From contig CAMPET010000004.1 in the NCBI GenBank assembly GCA_946803715.1, forward strand, positions 417,192 through 433,021: a stretch of 15,830 bases of DNA. The letters are read 5' to 3'. Shown here piece after piece: positions 1 to 9,223 of the stretch. This stretch comes from Beroe ovata. Lineage: Eukaryota > Ctenophora > Nuda > Beroida > Beroidae. The notes beneath the pieces were generated by a model. It did not search any database. It had not been told where the DNA came from and saw only the letters and a program-made list of their open reading frames with translations. The position numbers and the translations under genes are program-made. Numbering within the stretch: position 1 is the stretch's first letter; each line of letters starts with the position of its first letter.

Positions 1-87
1 ACACACACACACACGCACGCACACACACACTAACACACACACACTAACACACACACACACAATCACAAATACACACACACACACACA
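1..87. repeat. (AC)n microsatellite
   Basis: Nearly continuous AC dinucleotides with occasional G or TA interruptions, starting at the left window edge. In the NVL sense it is a (GT)n tract just inside intron 5, immediately downstream of the exon 5 donor. Confidence 0.95.
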
Positions 88-108
88 GCACCCGATGAGT
101 CTACTCAC

Positions 109-257
109 CAAGTTGAGGTACTCCTCCATGGACTTGTGCTGGAGATTGTGTAGCTCGTGACAAGCCCTCTCGCTGGCAATTGAGTGGTTGCGTTGCCCCG
201 GTTGACGGTCGATGTACCACGCTGCTGCTGCTGCCGCTCCCCCTACTCCTCCTGCCT
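109..257 (-). CDS. NVL: NVL coding exon 5 (Ala run and WYID motif)
   Basis: Two bases plus 49 codons between the acceptor CATCATAG and the consensus donor GTGAGTAG, ending in phase 0. It encodes a Gly/Ala tract with six consecutive Ala (168-173), then W-Y-I-D (174-177), the counterpart of the W-F-I-D motif of human NVL, and a mixed helical stretch. The donor lies about 20 bases from the CA/TG microsatellite at the window edge. Confidence 0.8.
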
Positions 258-3200
258 CTATGATGATATGAAACACTATTATTAGAACATATATATCGCG
301 AGACGGCTTTATTGGGTCAGACCCGCGCTATTATTATACCATCGTGCAGCGATCAAATCTATTCCGAGCTTATTTGAAATATCACCGAGTGTCAATATGC
401 ATTTATTTGAAAGCTCGAATGATATCTTCTGTCTAATTTCCTATGCGCGTGAACGAATATTGAGATATATGGCGAGATCTCAGAATCACTAATGATGAAT
501 GATATCTTCAACTAGAAACTTATAGTAGACTTTGCCATAGGGGCCTTACCATATCACAACAAAGCCGCATCGCAACATAATAGCCTTAAAATGTCTTCTC
601 ACGCTAGAGGGCTCGTAAATTCTGCGCGAAGATCATCTTCGAAGCATTTTATGGATGAATTCTTTCATCAGGACCCTAAAAATCTAAAGATGGACGGGTG
701 CAGCGACAAGAAAAGCTTACTGAGTGTGGTCAACTCATTTAGAAATTGCACTGTGATATTATACTCCCCCATATATTTGCAATAACAGCACCCTGCACCC
801 CCGACCATTGTTCAAAATTGAGACATGTCGCGTACTGTGGAGTCACGTGACCAGCAGAGCGCATCGTTAGTAGCTTTCAGAGCTACCAACTTGAATAACC
901 CAAGTCAACAATGAAATCGAGGGATTTGAGAATGAAGGAGTGCGAACCATCGATTGCAATGGTGTGGGATTAATGGCGTGAATTAATTTCACGAAGCTAG
1001 AATTGATATCGTAGCTATCTCGACAATGACGAATCAAAATAGAATATAAATTTTGTAATTTGTGACAAACCGCGATCAAATGTCAGATTTCGAGCATTTC
1101 AGTAGAAGTAGATGTCCACTGCTTAACTTTCATGTCATATATATCAACGAACATTCATCAAACGGGTAAACATTTAAACACTCGAGAAAATTGTTGTAAC
1201 TTTATGCTCTTATGTGAATCTTGTTGATATTTAAAAGAGCTTCCCCCGATTTTGTTGACAAACCATCTAATCTCAGCAAATCATCAATATATAAACTAGG
1301 ATTATGCAGAATGACAAAGCACAGAAACTCTGACACAGATATAACTTAGACATAGCAAGATTTTGGAGAATTATCACTGACACCATATATGTATTTGAGA
1401 GTTCTACCGAAACTCTTCCCAAATGAGGGATATTTCATATTTTCCCAAAACTTTCTAATAATTTCATCCCTCATAACTACCGTATTTGATAAACGGTTTA
1501 CCTTTGCTGATGCTGCCTCTCTTTGGGGAGTTAGGAACTGATGCAGTTTTGGTGTCCTTCCTGGCAGAGAGTGGCGAGCACGGTTGTGACTGGGATTGTT
1601 GTGACTGATAGACGTGTCGCATGGTGTTGTTCAGGCTGTTCACATTGTTAACTACCATTAGAGGCATGGCTTTCACACCTGAGCGACAAGCAATGGTTTT
1701 TCATGGTCAGTGAGTCATATGATAATGTGTGATTAGGCAATCAACTTCTGTGACAGAGTGGTCTGTACGGAACCCCACGGTTTCGATTCCTTGTTAAATA
1801 TGCCGTACAGCAAGGATCTCCACCGTGTTCGCCAGGCTAGGCACATAACCACTCTGGTATGATAGTGGTAAATGATGAGGTATGATAGCTGTACTGATCT
1901 TCGGAAATCATCATGGTTTCTAAGGTACGGGGTTCAACACGCACTCAGCTATAACGTACACAAACTAGAACACCAAAACTGAAGGTGATTTGATCTTGCG
2001 ACACCAAAGTTAAAGGACCTGTTCAACATAATGGAATATGGCTACCTAGGTACTCAGGACTCGTTTAACAGTTTATGTGAGTATTGACATGTTATGAGGT
2101 CCGTATAATATGTAATATATATTTGACGATTAGGAAGTCAGATCAAATCTTAAGCGAGTGTCTCCTATGTTATTGCATTTTAGGGTGGTGCTAAGGGATT
2201 ATGGGACCCATAGCAAGGCGCAGTCAAATAGCATCTAGCCAAATGCGTCAACTGTTAGACTAGACAGTAAAATGGACAAGTCCCCGAATTCAATTGAGTC
2301 CCGAGCGTGCATAGGCAAGATCATACCTACTGTATCATTATGTGATACCAAGTATAACTAGAAAAACCCATCGAATGGAAGATGCAATATTCTACAGCAG
2401 ATACCTACTTGGCTAGGGGGTGAACAACATTTGATGTGAAAGATGAAGTGGAGCCAAGTGGAGGACAAAAAATATAAAACAGCGACCTGATAAGAGAAAT
2501 GCGAGTGTCATTGCATGGGCAATAACACATGTGCATTAAATCCCACTTCAAATCTACCTGATGCATTGGGACAAATAGTAAAAGATTTCCACATAAAATA
2601 CAATGGTAGCGCGAGAAAACCGTTTAGGAAAATTGGTTATGCTGCAGCTGAAGAGCACTCCTATGAACTACATTAAATTCAGGAAACACTTGACTTTTAA
2701 TAATATAATGCTGGAGTTTGAGGGGAAAGAGAGTCAAAGGCCGTTTATCTCTTATATGGATCAAGAACCGCCTCTCCTGCTTTACTATGGTATATTATAA
2801 CTTAAAGTTGAGAGTGCATAGATTTATTATACCAGAAGTTGAACTGAACCAACTCATAGTTAAACGTTATGATGTGATGCTATGAAATGAAGTTGTTTTT
2901 AGAGAAATCAGGAGACTTCCTCATATTTACTCATTGAGCATGTCAAAGCAAGAAGAATATCCCGATATAGGTAACTCAAAACAGGTAACTCAAGACAGAG
3001 CTGTCATTCAAGGAAACCCATGAACAACAGTGATTCAAACAACCAAGGCAAGCTTGCTTTTTAATATTATGAAGGATCAATTTCCTGAATGGATTACACT
3101 GAATAGCACTGTATGAATAACATGAGCAGTCCTTATTATCAAAGCACACTTAATTTACATCTCACTTCTATTATTATTCATTATCTATGCAATATGGGTC

Positions 3201-3929
3201 AAATCAAACAGAGAAACGAGAGAATAGACATATATAAGCACCTTCTAATTCACTTTCATTTGAGGAAGACATGCTACCAACATCTTCCACTATATCCGAC
3301 CTCTTCCTTGACTTCTTACACTGGGGACCATGACGTTCAACAAGGATCTCCTGACAGAAATAAATTCAATCTGATATGTGAACATAGTACCTATATTGTG
3401 GAGTTACCTATATTGTGGAGTTAATTTGATCCTATATTAGTTATTAAACAAATCAACATTCATGATATTCGGAATAAACTTCTACTGTATCTGGTAAACA
3501 TTCAAATGTATTCAATTTATTTATGTTCAGCCAAAAGGAAGTGTTACTGTAAGTTTAAAGTCTCACACAACAAACCTGAAGATATCTTTGAACAGAGGTC
3601 TCTATAGATTTTTTCTTCTTCCTATTATATTCAGGGAACTTTGTTGTCAAATAAGTTACAACTTCATCAGTAGAGATATACTTTTGCTTTGGCTGATTAT
3701 CCACATACTGAACAAGTAGGTAGGTATTAAGTCAATGACGTGGCCTATTGGGGCCTATTGGCTATTATATAATATTCCCTAGTCTAGACTCCACTGTGCA
3801 GTTCATAGTCATGGAGTGAATTCAACAATAAACAACATAACCTACTGATACATGAATATTTCTCACCTCAATAATCCTTTGTGATAACTTCTTATCAGTG
3901 ATTTGAAGCTTTGAAACACTTTTTTGCAT
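109..3929 (-). CDS. NVL: NVL (nuclear valosin-containing protein-like AAA ATPase), 5' part, coding exons 1-5
   Basis: Spliced gene, complement(109..257, 1502..1678, 3242..3350, 3576..3707, 3867..3929), continuing off the left edge. All four introns are GT-AG and phases agree (0,0,1,1), giving 210 residues so far. Residues 10-68 match the NVL N-terminal domain as I know it from human NVL: an xKLxQRxIxY start, a YxxxxxVxxxL helix, then a YxxxYxRKKxxxxxxxVxxxL stretch. Basic clusters NRKKKK (49-54) and KKSRKR (77-82) fit nucleolar targeting. A long acidic/Ser-rich and Gln/Ser/Pro-rich linker follows, then W174-Y-I-D, matching the W-F-I-D of human NVL just before its tandem AAA modules. In the family, NVL is a nucleolar type II AAA+ ATPase acting in 60S subunit maturation with the exosome helicase MTR4. 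The start Met is the first after an in-frame TAA in the upstream sequence. The ATPase domains are outside the window, so activity cannot be judged. Confidence 0.88.
258..1501 (-). other. NVL intron 4, no gene seen
   Basis: AT-rich intron with GT at 1501 and AG at 258 in the minus sense. Short open frames in it have no recognisable domains. A weak box C/D-like pair near 1098-1161 was examined and not accepted. Confidence 0.75.
1502..1678 (-). CDS. NVL: NVL coding exon 4 (low-complexity linker)
   Basis: Two bases, 58 codons and one base between the acceptor TTGTCGCTCAG and the donor GTAAACC. The phase matches exon 3 exactly. It encodes a VNSLNNTMRHVYQ segment, comparable to the M-N-S-S-L-x-x-L-Y-R segment of human NVL, then a Gln/Ser-rich stretch and an S-P-K-R basic patch. 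The open frame runs slightly past the donor, but the phase-compatible join to exon 5 supports the splice. Confidence 0.82.
1679..3241 (-). other. NVL intron 3, no gene seen
   Basis: AT-rich intron. It contains the fold-back segment at 1754-1856, a 15-16 bp imperfect duplication around 2969-2997 (GGTAACTCAA repeated), and a 65-codon plus-strand frame with no recognisable features. No further NVL exon is needed, because exons 3 and 4 join in phase. Confidence 0.7.
1754..1856. repeat. Fold-back, possibly SINE-like repeat fragment
   Basis: CAGAGTGGT (1754-1762) is perfectly complementary to ACCACTCTG (1848-1856). Inside, CTGTACGG (1763-1770) pairs with CCGTACAG (1803-1810), and CACGGT and TCCTTG also have complements at 1822-1827 and 1811-1816. 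A GGTTTCGATTCC string (1779-1790) resembles a tRNA B box with one extra T. No convincing A box or poly-A/T tail was found, so tRNA-derived SINE origin is only a suggestion. Confidence 0.35.
3242..3350 (-). CDS. NVL: NVL coding exon 3 (basic then acidic linker)
   Basis: Thirty-six codons plus one base between the acceptor TTCTGTCAG and the donor GTGCTT, from phase 0 to phase 1. It encodes the last turn of the N-terminal domain, a KKSRKR cluster (candidate nuclear/nucleolar signal) and a run of Ser/Asn/Glu. Vertebrate NVL has the same sequence of features here: basic patch, then acidic serine-rich stretch. Confidence 0.85.
3389..3422. repeat. 17-bp tandem duplication
   Basis: Two perfect adjacent copies of ACCTATATTGTGGAGTT in NVL intron 2, close to the exon 3 acceptor. 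Confidence 0.9.
3576..3707 (-). CDS. NVL: NVL coding exon 2 (core of N-terminal domain)
   Basis: Forty-four codons between the acceptor TTGTTCAG and the donor GTTTGTTG, entering and leaving in phase 0. It encodes residues 22-65, including YISTDEVVTYL and the basic NRKKKKS segment. This is the winged-helix-like N-terminal domain of NVL that in vertebrates binds nucleolin and contributes to RNA/ribosome association. Confidence 0.88.
3867..3929 (-). CDS. NVL: NVL coding exon 1 (initiator Met)
   Basis: Twenty-one codons from ATG (complement of 3927-3929) to Glu21, followed by the donor GTGAGA. The reading frame upstream is closed by a TAA about 16 codons before the Met, which supports this start. 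The length of the leader before the conserved K-L-x-Q-R-[IV]-I segment resembles human NVL. A non-coding 5' exon further upstream cannot be excluded. Confidence 0.85.
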
Positions 3930-4939
3930 GAATTCCCGATTGCTATGGATCAGTTGAGCTATGCAGTCAAGAATACGTTATAAATCGACCAAATTTATGA
4001 AATTTCAAATCCATTATTGGTAGATTCATAAGTACTACTGCAAATAACGACAAAAATATTGATTTTTCCATCTTCAATCACCTTTTTGTTTTACATAAAG
4101 GCATTAAGAAGGGATAGCAGAGATGAAAAAATGCGTCCACATACTGTAACTCAATAGGAAAATCACAGTGACTGCTATGGCAACTAAAGTAGCACAAGAT
4201 TGATATTTTAAGATCCCTCCTTCCCTCCCTCCATCTCCACACATGCACAACCAATCAGAGGTCATTATTTCTGATTCATGAGCCAATCTGAAGCCCAAAC
4301 TGGGAGATTTCCAAGTTGTATTAGAAAGCACCTTGGAAACTGCACGCAACTACACACACACTCAACAAATCAATTAGTGGACTATGAAATGATCTAATGT
4401 GCGGCTCAGTGAACCTGCGTTCATGTGTGTGACTTGAATCATTCATCATCAATTGATCATAAATATGTTTCTGGATTATAACATTAGGATCAAATCTTCT
4501 ATTATGAGTACCATGTAGATGTGTCTGTTTCAATCATTACTATTTACTTTAGTACTTTACTTATGAGCATAATACTATTAGCAGAACTTAATGTTTATTC
4601 ACCTATAAGTCTAGAGCCATTGATCAACAATTGATGAAAAAATTCTAATGAACAAATAAAGAAATAATAAATTACATTAGTAGCTTTTAGTTTTTGCAAA
4701 TCATACAATGGGCAACTATTGCCAATTGGTCCAATCATGGTGATCTGTACTGTGTAATTCAGTATTGAAATAAATGGTTTATTACAATTATGTTTCTTTT
4801 CTGAAATATATCTTTTCATGAAGTATGTTAAAAAAACTAGTTCTTCTTAAATAGAAGCATTTATGAAATGTGAATGATGGTTCAATTCTAGAAAATATGA
4901 ATAATTTGTTTTTATTTTGCTAAAATACTGTAACTGGCA

Positions 4940-5560
4940 CAGAACACTCGCGGCCTTTCCGGTCCTCTGGTCGACTACCGACCTTTGAAAATAAATTCTT
5001 GCGAGCTGTACCGTGCACTCGAGCGACGTCGCGTTGTGCTGTAGCTAGGTATGCGCCGCGCAATCGAGATTCTGCTTGCGTTGTAGGATTTTACCCTACC
5101 GTCGGACGTCGGTGCGCGCGATTTTCAATCCGCCCCTTGCCAGGGATAAAATCCTGCCAGCAAGGGTAGGGTGAAATCCTACAACTGCTTGCGCAATGCG
5201 CGATCGGAGCTTATTCACTCTTCAGCTTCGCGCGGCTTGCTTCAGCATCGCCATGCGGCACATGCAAACAGAGACCGCGCGCGCGTCAAATAGCATCTGA
5301 CAAAGAAATCCTTATAAAATGATTTAGGGCTTTTCCCTACCGTCGGCGCCGCGCAATTTCAAATTCAATTCCATCCGGCCGGTATCATAGAATCCCGCCA
5401 GCGATCGCGATGCAATGGTGGTAGGGAGTTGTCGGGCGATGCCAGACCGCTGATGCAAGCCGCGAATAAGTTTGCGCGCGCGCAACGAAATTCTCGACAG
5501 AGTCTATCATCGATCGACAAGGTAGGAAGTAATCCTAGTCCTACAAACAAATGACAATCA
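4940..5560. repeat. GC/CpG-rich block with related inverted-repeat units
   Basis: A sharp rise in CpG content within AT-rich flanks, with runs such as GCGCGCGC. A 21-nt arm at 5080-5100 is the inverse complement, with one mismatch, of 5165-5185. The string CCCTACCGTCGG occurs at about 5093-5104 and again at about 5335-5346, each followed by GC-rich then AAATTC/TTTTCAATC-like sequence and an AATCC(T/C)GCCAGC motif. This suggests two diverged copies of one dispersed foldback element. A CpG-island promoter for NVL is the alternative. Confidence 0.5.
5080..5185. repeat. Inverted repeat, 21-nt arms
   Basis: The arms 5080-5100 and 5165-5185 are complementary at 20 of 21 positions, the exception being a G-T pair. 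The 64-nt spacer contains a further imperfect palindrome around CAGGGATAAAATCCTG. No target-site duplication was identified. A MITE-like fold-back is likely. Confidence 0.75.
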
Positions 5561-7099
5561 TGAATCAGACCAAGGCACAAACTATCGTCAGGCTAGGATC
5601 GCTATCGGTAGGACTATGTGATTAAACTGAAACACAATCAATAACTGATAAATTGGAATTGATTTTCATGGCAATAACGAATTATCATAGACATATTCAT
5701 AATCAATATTTTGATAACAGACTATACAAAATGTACAGCAAATGCAAAGGAACATCAGTCTTCATCTTAATGACTATCATATGACTACTCTAAATCTTCA
5801 CGTCAATCTAAAATCACATCATCCAAAATGTCCCGAAACCTGATAGGTAAGGCCTTGATCAAACTCAAAGCCCGTGATACCGATATATATATCATTATCA
5901 CAACATTCATGATGATGATGAACAAATTTGGAATTGCGATTAACACCCCTTCAATGATCATCAATACATTAAGCTAACTGATGCGATGCTCATTTAACAC
6001 TAACATTCACTTCTATTCAATTTCAAACATAACATTCATCTGTAACACTTAATTATAGCAAAGTGCTATCGTGTGACTGTAAGAGCATTGAAAATGAATA
6101 ATGAATAATTTGTGAGAAAACAGAAAAAAGTCGCATTCACACTGACATACACACAGGGTCTATTGTACAAGTCGGCTTACATCCAGTCATTGAAGTTGAG
6201 CACGGTACTTTGACCACTGAATATATCGGAAATCAATCAAATCACATTTGAAAAAAAGCAAATCAAAGATCCACATTCTGATTCCAGAATCAAAACTCAA
6301 CATCCTGGCAAGGTATTGCATTTGAGGACACTCTAAATAGTAAATACTCTGATGTTACAACTTGCTCATAAACCTAGGAGTTATATCCTACTTATTCAGC
6401 AGAAACTATGAAGACAATCACATGAGAAATCGCATCGCATTACACAGATGGCAGACAGAAGGGCGTCACTCAATTTGAAAACGCTGACAAGCGACAGGAA
6501 AAAGTATATGACACACATAATTCGATTCATATCTCATTTTAAAAGTCCAAACATTGTTAAAAACAGTCACTACAATGGATTAAAGTGGTACGGATTTGTG
6601 TTCATAACTCTACCGATGCAACGAACAAACACGGCACTTGGGACTCCAACGGACTCAATCCATTGTCTTGGAGATTTTTTCGAAAAATGTACAAAACTGA
6701 TCAGGCAGGCCATTTCTTAATATCAATGTCTTTGGACTGTTGTGAGTTTTGACATGAATGTTTCAGGAGATAAACCAGTGCAACATCTTTGGAGCAATCT
6801 GAATTTTCTATTCAAGAGATCGCAATAAGAAGAGATATAAACAGTCTTTGTCTGATCAGAGAAATACTTAGTTAGTTAATTGAAGTCTTAACTTGAAAAA
6901 AAAACGTATTTACAGTCTAATAACATCGTGCTCCGACTTCGCATATAAACACCGACACAAAACACAGTATCACACACACACATCATTTAGGAGAAGAAAG
7001 AGGAGGGAAAACTCTGTTACTTCAGTAATTATACCATGAAGTACTGATATCACGAGTATAATTAGTACTGCATCGTGCCTCGCGTGTGACTGAAAATTC

Positions 7100-7155
7100 G
7101 CGTGGCCAGCAACGCGTGGCCAGCAACGCGCGACCAGCAACACGTGACTAGCACT
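7100..7155. repeat. 14-bp tandem repeat, 4 copies
   Basis: Two perfect copies of GCGTGGCCAGCAAC (7100-7113, 7114-7127), then two diverging copies (7128-7141, 7142-7155). The last junction creates a CACGTG E-box (7141-7146). More CACGTG/ACGTG and GTGACTGG strings follow to about 7212, so the degenerate array may extend further. Confidence 0.85.
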
Positions 7156-7389
7156 ATAGTAACTATGGAAACGTGTGACTGGACGTGCTGCGTGACTGGT
7201 ACTGCACGTGAGTGTCGATATCTCAATAAATACCACCACTCAGTAACAGTCCCGGGCTGCAGATCTGTGCTGGAACCGTATAATTATAATTGTCTGTGGC
7301 ATCTTGCTGTCTATCTGTTAGCGAGTTGTTCCTTCAAATCTGAAGTTTAAGACGGGTTTAGTGAACTGATACATATTACAGAGACATAT

Positions 7390-7470
7390 TAATAACCCAT
7401 TAGGATATGGATACATGGGACATCATGGAGCCACTGATGTCCTATGTATCCATATCCTAATGAGGTATTA
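7390..7470. repeat. Near-perfect 36-nt-arm hairpin (MITE-like or small-RNA precursor-like)
   Basis: Arm 7390-7425 pairs with 7435-7470 across a 9-nt loop. The inner 28 pairs are perfect apart from one G-U (plus-strand RNA), and the outer 8 contain two mismatches. The size and short loop fit a pre-miRNA or hairpin-siRNA-like RNA, but also a tiny palindromic transposon relic. It lies downstream of the zinc-finger gene's likely poly(A) site, so it would need its own transcript or readthrough. Confidence 0.8.
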
Positions 7471-7511
7471 TGAATCGATTGAAATGGAAGTGAGTTTGGC
7501 GATGCATACGT

Positions 7512-7517
7512 TTTAAT
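7512..7517 (-). promoter_or_regulatory. Candidate poly(A) signal ATTAAA for the zinc-finger gene
   Basis: TTTAAT on the plus strand reads ATTAAA on the minus strand, about 30 bases after the zinc-finger stop codon. It implies a very short 3' untranslated region. No other canonical signal was noticed nearby. Confidence 0.4.
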
Positions 7518-7546
7518 ATAGAAGTCTCGAATGAATCGTCCCCTTC

Positions 7547-8551
7547 TCACTTTGCTGTAACACAGTCCAATATTTTGAAACTCCGCAAGGGATGAATACT
7601 GTTGTTTTCACATACTAAAGCAGCAGTTCCACCATCACTAGCATGCAGTTTCTTAGCGTGACAAATCAGCGTACGCCGTGTTTTGAACGTGGCACCACAC
7701 TCCTCACACACATACGGCCGGTCCTGGCCGTGACTGTCGAAGTGGTCGGACAACTCTGTTTTGGAAAACGCAATGAACGCACAGTTAGGGCACTTGAACT
7801 CAGTTATTTCCGGGTGATGCTTCCTCACGTGTTTCTTCATGTTTGAGATGTGCTTGAAGCGTGCAAAGCACACCCCACATCGGTGTGGCTGTTTTTTGGA
7901 GTGAACCGTCATGTGCCGATCCAAATCTCCCTTGCGGAGGGCGTCGTACTTGCACTCGCTACACTTGTACCTTCGCCCCATGTTGTGCACAGTGTTCAGG
8001 TGGTCGTTCAGATCCGTGCCCTGGCGAAAGTGGGAGTGGCACAAGTGACACTCCAGTACCTTGGATTGGCTCAGGTGGGAGCTAGAATGAGGAATATCCG
8101 GTTCATTTGCTGCGGTATCATGACGGGTCTCCATGTGAGTCACCAGATGGGTCTTATTTTCAAAAGTGGTGTCGCAGTATGGGCACGTGTAGAAAGTTCT
8201 GAACCTGTTGTGAGGTGCTGGTTTACTTGGCACAAAATAAGGGTGGTATCGAACACTGGCAGAGTCACTGATTGTGGGAATGGGGTGGTTCAGAGTGGTA
8301 CCAGTGGTGCTGTCTTCCATATGTGGAACAAATACGAATTGTTGTTGATCGGAGAAAAGAGGCAAGTTCTGCTGATCGGCCATCATCCCCGCAGGGAATT
8401 GTTGTTGCTCCGGGAACTTGCATTGTTGCTGGAGTTGCTGTTCCGAGAACTTGCATTGTTGCTTGAGTTGCTGTTCCGAGAACTTGCATTGTTGCTTGAG
8501 TTGATGCTGTTGTTGTTGTTGTACTTGTTGTTGTTGTTGCTGTTGCTGGAG

Positions 8552-8601
<50 letters not shown>

Positions 8602-9223
8602 GCTGTTGTTGTTGTTGTTGTTGTTGCTGCTGCTGCTGCTGCAGTATATGCTGACTATTTTCACCAAGAAACACAACGTCCTTATCACCACGACTTTCCT
8701 CTTCTGGAGCCTGCCCCTCACTGCCACGCCTCTGAATTTCTCCCAACAGATGATCGATATCTCTGATTAGATCACGCGCAGTTTGTGACGTCATCATTCC
8801 TATCTCGGACGGACACAGCACACCATCAACTTCGGGAAACATCTCAAATCTAGCATTATGCTGATTCACTTCAACACTGCTCGTGATATCTACATCCGAC
8901 TCTTCTTTCGCTAAGCGTACTTCAGTCTGTTGCTTATGAGGGATATCACGGACGTTGATAGCTACGCTTTTTCGGGGGTTTTCTTTACCAGGTTCACCCT
9001 CAAATGGGTCGATAAATGGAACCAGATTAGTCTCGTTCTCAGGTTGTCTTCTTTTTGCTCGATTTTCACGAATATTCAATGATTTATCTCTCTTTATCGA
9101 AGAAGGACTGGCGCTGTTGATAACTGGCGGATCATCAGGGGCTGATTCAAAGATAGGAGGCGGTATTTCCACATCTTGAGCCAATGTGAACACGCTGGTG
9201 ATTCTCAATTGAAGAGCAGCCAT
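7547..9223 (-). CDS. C2H2 zinc-finger protein with long polyglutamine tract (six fingers)
   Basis: An uninterrupted frame of 558 residues from ATG (9221-9223) to the stop at 7547-7549. An in-frame TAG about 40 bases upstream closes the frame, so this Met is the first available. The N-terminal third is acidic/polar with a basic patch (about 44-60, candidate NLS). Then comes a 30-Gln run (195-224) with further Gln blocks, three 11-residue repeats of the L-[KQ]-QQCKF-[SP]-EQQ type, and a Gln/Pro/Ser linker. Six C2H2 fingers follow at about 345-368, 390-413, 419-441, 447-470, 476-498 and 504-527. All keep CX2C, 12 residues, HX3-4H; only some linkers are TGEKP-like (GQDRP before finger 6). A nuclear DNA-binding transcription factor is inferred. 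The finger types recall REST/ZNF-like proteins, but no specific ortholog is recognised. The gene is intronless in its coding part and lies downstream of the last identified Enabled exon on the same strand. Confidence 0.9.
8401..8500 (-). repeat. 33-bp tandem repeat in zinc-finger CDS, about 3 copies
   Basis: Three consecutive 33-bp units encode the 11-residue repeats at residues 242-274. The second and third units (counting along the plus strand) are almost identical at the DNA level, indicating recent expansion next to the unstable Gln tract. Confidence 0.85.
8501..8641 (-). repeat. CAA/CAG triplet repeat encoding polyglutamine
   Basis: Mostly CAA with CAG clustered at the 5' end (in the coding sense). 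It gives 30 uninterrupted Gln (8552-8641), one Leu, eight Gln, one Val, five Gln, His and Gln. In the other frames it produces spurious polyLeu and polyAsn open frames. Confidence 0.95.

Larger units (their letters stand above)
3930..7546. other. Region between NVL start and zinc-finger gene, no supported gene
   Basis: About 3.6 kb without a gene I can support. It must hold the NVL promoter and any 5' untranslated exon. It contains a pyrimidine-rich tract near 4215-4236, a GC-rich repetitive block (about 4940-5560), a 14-bp tandem array (7100-7155) and a long hairpin (7390-7470). Open frames of up to 90 codons (for example 6448-6720 plus) show no domain, codon bias or splice context. A missing Enabled terminal exon could in principle lie here. 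Confidence 0.6.

Noticed and set aside
1098-1166. Possible box C/D snoRNA on the minus strand in NVL intron 4
   Set aside because: TTGATGA lacks the purine before the C-box core, no terminal stem forms beside the CTGA, and no clear C'/D' pair is present.
4595-4819. Minus-strand 74-codon frame with plausible splice-like borders
   Set aside because: No similarity to NVL or any family I know, and the 31-nt internal candidate intron breaks the frame. NVL already has an initiator Met downstream of an in-frame stop.
6448-6720. 90-codon plus-strand frame starting MADRRASLN
   Set aside because: No recognisable domain, no signal or membrane segment, and no splice or poly(A) context; length is within chance for this composition.
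8383-8727. Minus-strand frame with polyasparagine
   Set aside because: Another frame of the same triplet repeat inside the zinc-finger coding sequence.
7850-8770. 306-codon plus-strand open frame with long polyleucine run
   Set aside because: It is the antisense shadow of the zinc-finger gene; the Leu run is the complement of the CAA/CAG tract and the frame has no domain of its own.
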